Assembly (NCBI GenBank): GCA_963698995.1
Contig: CAVOTD010000010.1
Coordinates: 62,001-126,000 of the forward strand
Direction: 5' to 3'
Length of the DNA stretch: 64,000 bases
DNA from: AP-15 sp963698995
Lineage (GTDB): Bacteria > Pseudomonadota > Alphaproteobacteria > ATCC43930 > CGMCC-115725
Positions within the stretch are counted from its first letter, which is position 1. The number at the start of each line of letters is the position of its first letter. Both the position numbers and the translations under genes were made by a program. Below are positions 57,787 to 64,000 of this stretch, in pieces. The notes beneath the pieces are model-generated. The model was given only the letters and a program-made list of their open reading frames with translations, was not told the DNA's origin and ran no database searches.

Positions 57787-58797
57787 TTACTCCGGAACTG
57801 CGGCGGCTCGCGTGAAACCAGCGGTGCGGACCTCGCGCAGGTGGCAGGCCACGTGGTGGTCGGGGAGGACCTCGCGAATTTCCGGCTCCTCCTTTGAGCA
57901 GCGCTCGAAGGCGTAGGGGCAGCGGGTGTGAAAGCGGCAGCCCGAAGGCGGGTTGATCGGGCTCGGCACGTCGCCCTTGAGGATGATGCGCTGCTTCGCC
58001 GCCTCGGGGTCGGGGACCGGCACCGCCGATAGGAGCGCCTCGGTGTAGGGGTGCTGCGGGCGGGTGAAGAGGGCGCGCTTGTCGGCGATCTCGACGATCT
58101 TGCCGAGATACATGACCGCGATGCGGTGACTGATGTGCTCGACGACCGCGAGGTCGTGGGCGACGAACAGGTAGGAGAGCCCGAACTCGCGCTGCAGATC
58201 GCCCAACAAATTGATCACCTGGGCCTGCACCGAGACGTCGAGGGCCGAGACCGGCTCGTCGCAGACAATCAGGCTCGGATGCAATGCCAGGGCGCGGGCG
58301 ATGCCGATGCGCTGGCGTTGGCCGCCGGAAAATTCGTGCGGGTAGCGTTCGAGCGCTTCGGCGCGCAGGCCGACCTTAAGGGCAAGCTCCTCGACCCGCT
58401 CGTCGAGCGCGCGCCCGCCCGAAACGCCGTAATTGATCAGCGGCTCGCCGATGATGTCGCGGATCTTCAGGCGCGGATTGAGCGAGGAGTAGGGGTCCTG
58501 GAATACCACCTGGAGCTGGCGCCGGTATGGTCGCATCTCGCGGCGGGTCAGCTGATCGATGCGCTCGCCCTTGATGCGGATCTCACCGGCGGTCGGGTCG
58601 ATCAATTTGAGTATCGTCTTGCCGGCGGTCGACTTGCCGCAGCCGCTCTCGCCGACGAGGCCGAGGGTCTCGCTCTCGGCAATGTCGAACGAGATGCCGT
58701 CGACCGCGTGCACCTGCCCGACGGTGCGCTGCAGCAGCCCCTTCTTCACCGGGAAGTGTTTGACCAATCCGCGCACGGAGAGCAGCGGACGGGCCAT
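57787..58797 (-). CDS. Oligopeptide/dipeptide ABC transporter ATP-binding protein, DppF type
   Basis: A 336-residue ATPase. Walker A GESGCGKST (near residue 49), Q-loop VFQDPYSSLNPR, signature EFSGGQRQRIGIARAL, Walker B LIVCDEPVSALD, switch His VAHDLAVVEHISH. The C-terminal oligopeptide extension (CRFHTRCPYAFERC) is typical of DppF/OppF. Start 58797, two bases after the DppD stop. Last gene of the operon. Confidence 0.95.
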   Translation of the reverse strand: MARPLLSVRGLVKHFPVKKGLLQRTVGQVHAVDGISFDIAESETLGLVGESGCGKSTAGKTILKLIDPTAGEIRIKGERIDQLTRREMRPYRRQLQVVFQDPYSSLNPRLKIRDIIGEPLINYGVSGGRALDERVEELALKVGLRAEALERYPHEFSGGQRQRIGIARALALHPSLIVCDEPVSALDVSVQAQVINLLGDLQREFGLSYLFVAHDLAVVEHISHRIAVMYLGKIVEIADKRALFTRPQHPYTEALLSAVPVPDPEAAKQRIILKGDVPSPINPPSGCRFHTRCPYAFERCSKEEPEIREVLPDHHVACHLREVRTAGFTRAAAVPE

Positions 58798-58799
58798 GG

Positions 58800-59852
58800 C
58801 TACGCTGCCGCCACTCGGTCGGAATGAAAGCAGGCGGCGAAATGCGCAGGCTCCTTTTCCTCGAAGGCCGGCGTTTCGCGGCAGCAAATGTCGGTCGCAA
58901 ACGGGCAGCGCGCCTCGAACGGGCAGCCCGGGATCGTTTCGCGGAGCGAGGGCACCGTCCCGGGGATCTCGGCAAGCCGCGGCGCCCGCTCGCGGTCGAG
59001 CGAGCCGCCGAGCCGCGGCACCGAGTTGAGGAGCCCTTTCGTATAGGGGTGGAGCGGGCGGCGGAACAGCGCCCCGACCGAGGCCTCCTCGGCCTTGCGG
59101 CCGGCATACATGACGACGACCCGCTGCGCCATCTCGGCGACGATGCCGAGATCGTGGGTGATCAGCACGATCGCGGCGTCGATCTGGTGCTTCAGCTCGC
59201 GCATCAGATCGAGGATCTGCGCCTGGATAGTCACGTCGAGAGCGGTCGTTGGCTCGTCGGCAATCAAGAGCTTCGGGTTGCAGGCGAGCGCCATGGCTAT
59301 CATCACCCGCTGTCGCATGCCGCCCGACAGTTGGTGCGGGTACTCGGCGATGCGCCGCTCGGCCTCGGGGATGTGCACAAGGCGCAGCATGTCGACGGCC
59401 TTGGCGAGCGCCGCTTTGCGGTCAAGCCCTTGGTGCAGGGTCAAGGTCTCGGCAATCTGCCGGCCGATCGTCAGCACCGGATTCAGCGAGGTCATCGGCT
59501 CCTGAAAGATCATCGAGATCTCGTTGCCGCGAACCTCGCGCATCTCGGATTCGCTGAGGCCGAGCAGGTCGCGTCCGGCAAAGCGGATTGCGCCGGAGAC
59601 GATGCGCCCGGGCGGCGATGGGATCAGCCGCAGGATCGACAGTGCGGTGACACTCTTGCCGCAGCCGCTCTCGCCGACGATCGCCAAGGTCTCACCGGGA
59701 ATAACGTGAAACGAGACGCCGTCGACGGCGCGCACCACCCCGTCGCGGGTGAAGAACCAGGTCCGCAGATCGGCGATGTCGAGGATCGGCTCCGCTTTGG
59801 CGGCCGGGGCTTTCGGGAGGGTGGGAACGTAAGCTGCGAGGGTGTGGGCCAT
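58800..59852 (-). CDS. Oligopeptide/dipeptide ABC transporter ATP-binding protein, DppD type
   Basis: A 350-residue ATPase. Walker A GESGCGKSVT, Q-loop IFQEPMTSLNPVL, signature QLSGGMRQRVMIAMAL, Walker B LLIADEPTTALD, switch His ITHDLGIVAEMAQ. The C-terminal CPFEARCPFATDIC motif marks the oligopeptide class. It pairs with the DppF-type ATPase downstream and starts three bases after the DppC stop. Confidence 0.95.
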   Translation of the reverse strand: MAHTLAAYVPTLPKAPAAKAEPILDIADLRTWFFTRDGVVRAVDGVSFHVIPGETLAIVGESGCGKSVTALSILRLIPSPPGRIVSGAIRFAGRDLLGLSESEMREVRGNEISMIFQEPMTSLNPVLTIGRQIAETLTLHQGLDRKAALAKAVDMLRLVHIPEAERRIAEYPHQLSGGMRQRVMIAMALACNPKLLIADEPTTALDVTIQAQILDLMRELKHQIDAAIVLITHDLGIVAEMAQRVVVMYAGRKAEEASVGALFRRPLHPYTKGLLNSVPRLGGSLDRERAPRLAEIPGTVPSLRETIPGCPFEARCPFATDICCRETPAFEEKEPAHFAACFHSDRVAAA

Positions 59853-59855
59853 GCG

Positions 59856-60740
59856 TTACATGCGCCGCGCCAGGCGCGGATCGAGTGCGTCGCGCAGCCC
59901 GTCGCCGAGCAAGTTGATGGCGAGGACGGTGATCGACAGGAACGCTCCGGGGAAAAGCACGATGTAATAGGCGACCTGGAACAGGCTCCTGCCCTCGGCC
60001 ATGATATTGCCCCAGCTCGGGATGTTGGGGGGTGTGCCGGCGCCGAGGAAGGACAGGATCGCCTCGACGATCATCGCCGAGGCAGCGACAAAGGTGCCTT
60101 GGACGAGCAAAGGCGGCAATGTATTGGGCAGAATGTGCCGCCACAGGATGCGGAAAAATCCGGTGCCGCTGGCATGGGCGGCCTCGACAAAGGGCAGCTC
60201 GCGCAAGCTCAGCACGACCCCGCGGATGAGGCGGGTGACGCGCGGCACGTCGGCGACAGTGATCGCGAAGATGACGTTCTCGAGGCTGGCGCGCGTCAAC
60301 GCCATCAATGCGATCGCGATCAGCACCGACGGGATCGACATCAGCCCGTCCATGATCCGCATCACGATCGCATCGGTCCAGCGGCTGAATCCGGTGATAA
60401 GCCCGATCATCAGCCCAAAGCCGCTGGCGAGCAGAGCCACGCTGATCCCGACCGTCAGCGACACGCGTGCCCCATAGATCGTGCGGCTGTAGACATCGCG
60501 CCCGAGCATATCGGTGCCGAACCAGTATTGCGCCGAAGGCCAGCGCAGCCGGCGGATCGGCGACAGGGCCTGCGGGTCGACGGTGCCGAGATAAGGGGCA
60601 AAGATCGCCATCAACCCCATCATGGTCAGCAGGACCGCCCCGACGATGATCGTCGGATGGCGGCGGACATAGGTCCGAAGGCCGCTCCTGCGTGTCGTCG
60701 GAGCGGCAGGAAAGGCGAGATCGGCCGGCGCTACGGTCAT
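59856..60740 (-). CDS. Oligopeptide/dipeptide ABC transporter permease, DppC type
   Basis: A 294-residue inner-membrane permease with six predicted helices. An N-terminal cytoplasmic leader precedes the first helix (TIIVGAVLLTMMGLMAIFAPYLG). PSAQYWFGTDMLGRDVYSRTIYGARVSL is the DppC hallmark, and the EAA loop is EAAHASGTGFFRILWRHILPN. It starts 8 bases after the DppB stop. Confidence 0.95.
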   Translation of the reverse strand: MTVAPADLAFPAAPTTRRSGLRTYVRRHPTIIVGAVLLTMMGLMAIFAPYLGTVDPQALSPIRRLRWPSAQYWFGTDMLGRDVYSRTIYGARVSLTVGISVALLASGFGLMIGLITGFSRWTDAIVMRIMDGLMSIPSVLIAIALMALTRASLENVIFAITVADVPRVTRLIRGVVLSLRELPFVEAAHASGTGFFRILWRHILPNTLPPLLVQGTFVAASAMIVEAILSFLGAGTPPNIPSWGNIMAEGRSLFQVAYYIVLFPGAFLSITVLAINLLGDGLRDALDPRLARRM

Positions 60741-60748
60741 ATCCTCAC

Positions 60749-61690
60749 TCAGTATCGGATGCGTGGATCGAGGAACGTGTAGCTGAGGTCGACCAGCAGA
60801 TTGACCAGCACGTAGGCAGCCGAGAAGATCAGAATGATTCCCTGGATGATCGGGTAGTCGCGGCGCAGGATCGCATCGACGGTGAGCCGGCCCAGACCGG
60901 GGATGGCAAACACTGTCTCGGTGACGACGACGCCCGAGATCAGCGAGGCCACCCCGATACCGATGATCGTCACGATCGGCACGGCCGCGTTTTTCAGCGC
61001 GTGGCCGATCAGCACCTTATCGTTCGCCAACCCCTTCGCTTGGGCGGTGCGGATATAATCCTGCGCCAGCACGTCGAGCATACTGGCGCGCGTCATGCGC
61101 GCGATCAGTGCGATAAAGACCAAGCCGAGCGCGAGAGTCGGCATCACGAGATGCGACAGAAACGGCCACAAGCCGCCGCTGATGCTGACAAAGCCTTGGA
61201 CCGGCAACAGATCGGTCGAAATCGCAAACGCATAGATCAAAAGATAGGCGACCACGAAAACCGGCACGGAAAACCCCAGCACGGCAAAGACCATAACCCC
61301 TCGGTCGATCCAGGATCCGGCCTTCCACGCGGCAAGCACGCCCATCGGGATCGCCGCGAGGACCGAGAAGATCAGTGTCGAGATCGTCAGGGTGACGGTG
61401 GGCTCCACCCGCTGCGCGATCAGCTTGGAGACTGGAAGGTTGGTGAAGATGGAGATCCCGAGATCGCCGTGCAGCAGACCCCACACCCAGGTCACGAACT
61501 GGATGTAGAGTGGCTGGTCAAGCCCCAGTTTCGCGCGTATCCGGGCGATGTCGTCCAAAGTTGCCGTGTCTCCGGCGATGATCGTCGCGGGATCGCCGGG
61601 GCTCAAATGCAAAAGTGAGAAGACGAACAGCGCGACGACCGCCATGACCGGGATGGTCGCGAGGATCCGTCTGACGACATACGCGAACAT
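60749..61690 (-). CDS. Oligopeptide/dipeptide ABC transporter permease, DppB type
   Basis: A 313-residue permease with MFAYVVRRILATIPVMAVVALFVFSLLHLSPGDPA at the N-terminus, the FVTWVWGLLHGDLGISIF periplasmic segment, and the EAA loop RTAQAKGLANDKVLIGHALKNA. Six helices predicted. Separated from the binding protein by 118 bases that contain a REP hairpin. Confidence 0.95.
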   Translation of the reverse strand: MFAYVVRRILATIPVMAVVALFVFSLLHLSPGDPATIIAGDTATLDDIARIRAKLGLDQPLYIQFVTWVWGLLHGDLGISIFTNLPVSKLIAQRVEPTVTLTISTLIFSVLAAIPMGVLAAWKAGSWIDRGVMVFAVLGFSVPVFVVAYLLIYAFAISTDLLPVQGFVSISGGLWPFLSHLVMPTLALGLVFIALIARMTRASMLDVLAQDYIRTAQAKGLANDKVLIGHALKNAAVPIVTIIGIGVASLISGVVVTETVFAIPGLGRLTVDAILRRDYPIIQGIILIFSAAYVLVNLLVDLSYTFLDPRIRY

Positions 61691-61720
61691 GCCCGGGCCC
61701 GCCCGCGCAATCAGTTCGGC

Positions 61721-61740
61721 ATTCCCGCGAAAGCGGGAAT
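61721..61740. repeat. REP hairpin between binding-protein and permease genes
   Basis: ATTCCCGC-GAAA-GCGGGAAT: a perfect 8-bp stem with a GAAA loop, in the 118-base gap between the binding-protein and DppB genes. Same repeat family as at 38.7 kb. In this position it could stabilise the upstream binding-protein mRNA and lower permease expression, as REP elements do in malEF. Confidence 0.75.
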
Positions 61741-61808
61741 CCAGGTGGGCGGACTTTGGCAGAGGAGGCCCTGGGCCCCCGCTTTCTCGGGTGCGGCGCT
61801 AGGAGTAC

Positions 61809-63385
61809 TCATTTCTTCTCGACGTTCCACAGAAAGACCACTGGAGCAATAATGATGCCGTCGAGGTTCTTGCGATAGGCGGTCGGCGCGACGAACTGGC
61901 CGGTCGGGACATAAGGGACGTCGTCGCTATAGGCCTCGACCTGGATGTCGGCAGCGAGCTTTTTTTGCGCGGCGAGGTCGGGCGCCTTGAACCAGTCATC
62001 GATCAGCGCCTCGATCTTCGGGTCCGTCGGCCAGCCGAACCAGCCCTTCTCGCCGTTGCCGCGGAGTGCGATGTTGACCGCGGGTGAAAAGAAGTCCGGA
62101 GCAGAGGTCCAAGTATGAAAGATGCTCCAACCGCCCTTCTCGACCGGTTCCTTCGATGCGCGGCGGGTGATTAGGGTACCCCAATCATTGGCCTGCAACT
62201 CGACATTGAGCCCAGCCTTGCGCAGCGCCTCCAATGTCACCAGAGCCTGGCCGTGAACGATCGGCTGGTCGGTGGCCGAGAGGAGCACGATCTTCTCGCC
62301 GTTGTAGCCGGCTTCCTGGATCAGCTGCTTCGCCCGGGCGAGGTTCGGCCCTTTGAGCAGGGCGTCGGCCCCGGCATTGGTCTCGAACGGCGTGCCGCAC
62401 CCGAATAGCGCGGCGCAGGTTTTCCAGTATTTCGGGTCGCCGGCCGCCGCGCCCATGTAATCCTTCTGGTCGACCAGGTTCAGCACCGCCAGACGCATTT
62501 TGAGATTATTGAACGGCGGCCGAATATGGTTGAAGCGCAGAATGCCGTGATTGCCGAGCGGGTCGACCGTGGTGACGGTGATGTCCTTGTTGGCGGCAAA
62601 CAGCGGGACGAGATCCGCCGGCGGCTGCTCATACCAGTCAGCCTCGCCGGCAGTGAGCGCCGCGGCGGCGGTCGCAGTGTCCGGGATGTAGAGCCACTCG
62701 ACGCGGTCGACTTTGGCTACCTTGCCGCCGGAAGCGAAGCTTGGCGCCTCCTCGCGCGGTGCGTAGTCGGTGTTCTTGACGAAGACAGCCTTATTGCCCG
62801 GCACCCATTCTTCTTTGACGAATTTGAACGGACCGGAGCCGATCGCCTCGGGGATCTGCTGATAAGCGTCGGTTTTGGCGAGCCGCTCCGGCATCATGAA
62901 CGGCACGTTGCTGGAGAGCTTGCCGAGCGCATCGAGGATCAGCGGGAACGGAGCTTTCAGTATTATCGTGAATGTCTTGTCGTCGACCGCCCGCATCTCG
63001 CCGATGGCTTCCATCAGCTTCTGTCCCAACGTATCGCGTTTTCCCCAGCGCTCGAGCGAAGCGACGCAATCGGCGGCGCGCACCGGCTGGCCGTCATGCC
63101 ATTTCAAGCCGTCGCGCAAGATGAAGCGATAAGTCAATTTGTCGTCGCTGACGGTCCAGCGATCGACCATTTGGGGCTGCGGCTTGAAATCCTTGTCGAG
63201 CGCAAAGAGGGTGTCGAAGACTAGATAGCCGAAATTTCGTGAGACATAGGCGGTCGTCCAGATCGGGTCGATGCTCCGCAGATCAGCTTGCGGGATGAAG
63301 CGCAGCGTCTTCGGCGCGGATTGCGCCCAGCCGGACGAGGTGACGCAGAAGGCGACGACCCCCGCGCCATTGACACTCGGAGCAT
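61809..63385 (-). CDS. ABC transporter substrate-binding protein, family 5 (peptide/nickel/opine type), one frameshift near start
   Basis: The mature protein is intact: SAPKTLRFIPQADLRSIDPIWTT, VSDDKLTYRFILRDGLKWHDGQPVRAADC, the SBP_bac_5 hallmark near 63100, and AIGSGPFKFVKEEW. As read the only in-frame start is at 63170, inside the domain. One base missing in a G-run (63359-63363) would join it to MLRVSMARG plus VVAFCVTSSGWAQS, a good signal peptide. Starts at 63385 or 63370 then give about 525 or 520 residues, the family's usual length. First gene of the dpp-type operon; peptides or amine-bearing ligands are likely. Confidence 0.87.
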
Positions 63386-63566
63386 TCGGGCCAAGCAGAT
63401 CATCAATTCCCCGTTCGAGCTTTCGTTATGCGCCGACCTTACGCGATCCCGTGCTTGTTACCAATGCAAATGGCGGACCAGTTGCGGCGTGGAGTGGCTC
63501 GATCGACAGGGATCGAGCGGTCCGGTAAGCTTGGTCGCAGCGTGACCGCAGGCGAGAAAGCCCGAC

Positions 63567-64000
63567 ATGGCCGGTGACCCCGACATCGCTTACGGCTCCG
63601 CCGCCGAGTTAATCGAGCTTTATCGGCAGCGGCGGCTGTCGCCGGTCGAGGCGACCCGGATCATTCTCGATCGCCTCGACGCGCTGCAACCCAAGATTAA
63701 TGCCTTTTGCGTCGTCGATCGCGACGGCGCGCTGAACGCGGCGCACCAGTCGGAAGGACGCTGGCTGCGCGGCGAGGCGGTCGGCCCACTCGACGGCGTG
63801 CCGGTGACAATCAAGGACCTGTTGCTGATGCGCGGGTTCCCGACCTTGCGCGGGTCGCACCTCGTCGATCGCGATCAGGAATGGTCGCAGGATGCGCCGG
63901 CGACGGCGCGGTTGCGCGAGGCCGGCGCCGTCATCCTCGGCAAGACGACGACCCCGGAATTCGGCTGGAAGGCATTGGGCGACAGTCCGCTGACCGGCAT
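63567..64000 (+). CDS. Amidase signature family protein, 5' part (cut by window end)
   Basis: A 144-codon start of an amidase: MAGDPDIAYGSAAELIELYRQRRLSPVEATR, then PKINAFCVVDRD, the catalytic Lys in VPVTIKDLLLMRGFP (near residue 87), and GAVILGKTTTPEFGWKALGDSPLTG, which leads into the Ser-Ser region just beyond the window. ATG at 63567. It is divergent from the peptide-transport operon (182 bases between starts). Together they suggest uptake and hydrolysis of amides or peptides. Confidence 0.92.
   Translation, partial: MAGDPDIAYGSAAELIELYRQRRLSPVEATRIILDRLDALQPKINAFCVVDRDGALNAAHQSEGRWLRGEAVGPLDGVPVTIKDLLLMRGFPTLRGSHLVDRDQEWSQDAPATARLREAGAVILGKTTTPEFGWKALGDSPLTG

Noticed and set aside
58824..60782. 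652-codon open frame on the plus strand
   Set aside because: Antisense to the DppD and DppC genes; composition is Asp/Arg/His-rich shadow sequence.

Overview
The window is a high-GC chromosomal segment of an alphaproteobacterium, probably a soil or rhizosphere member of the Hyphomicrobiales/Rhodospirillales type. This rests on gene style: NADPH glutamate synthase gltBD, a PHA-granule region protein, multi-GAF histidine kinases with REC and REC-cyclase partners, an FG-GAP protein with a rhizobial-type tail, many LLM and GMC flavoenzymes, and ATTCCCGC-loop-GCGGGAAT intergenic repeats. Genus cannot be fixed from sequence alone. No rRNA, tRNA, CRISPR array, transposase or phage gene was seen.

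Layout. 0-4.5 kb: gltB (5' end outside the window) and gltD. 4.7-8.4 kb: an orphan branched-chain-type binding protein, an ACMSD-like amidohydrolase, a Rieske oxygenase and a PHA-region protein. 8.4-14.8 kb: a gene-poor, partly AT-richer island with two secreted beta-propeller-like proteins, a CHRD protein and a decayed molybdopterin oxidoreductase. 15-25 kb: amidase, small periplasmic protein, peroxiredoxin, quinone oxidoreductase, ketopantoate-reductase-like protein, MaoC hydratase, a second orphan binding protein, histidine phosphatase, DoxX, arylsulfotransferase-like protein and a two-subunit TPP decarboxylase. 25-31.4 kb: a GMC oxidoreductase facing a TPP enzyme / serine hydrolase / MFS exporter operon. 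32.6-36.5 kb: cyoABCD quinol oxidase. 36.9-46.4 kb: a catabolic block of three LLM flavoenzymes, two alpha/beta hydrolases, a GMC enzyme, a TetR/MFS divergent pair and a methyltransferase. 46.4-48.8 kb: cydAB. 48.9-52.4 kb: a third GMC enzyme, a DUF4239 membrane protein and a methyltransferase. 52.5-57.3 kb: a multi-GAF kinase, REC and REC-cyclase signalling operon. 57.8-63.4 kb: a complete dipeptide/oligopeptide ABC operon, divergent from a second amidase cut by the window end.

How the genes could work together (inference). Binding proteins and the Dpp transporter import amides, peptides and aromatic or carboxylated compounds. Amidases, hydrolases, Rieske, LLM and GMC enzymes oxidise them. 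Electrons leave through two cytochrome-c-independent quinol oxidases (bo3-type and bd/CIO-type). The GAF kinase system may turn small-ligand or redox signals into a cyclic nucleotide.

A major caveat is that at least nine genes carry single-base frameshifts, usually one surplus base, at points where conserved protein resumes immediately in another frame. Reconstructed lengths come out as whole codons matching the families. Residual long-read or metagenome assembly error is the most economical explanation, so these genes are annotated over their full reconstructed span with the shifts listed. The molybdopterin oxidoreductase fragment, the methyltransferase fragment at 31.9 kb and the kinase's missing middle look like real loss or assembly collapse.
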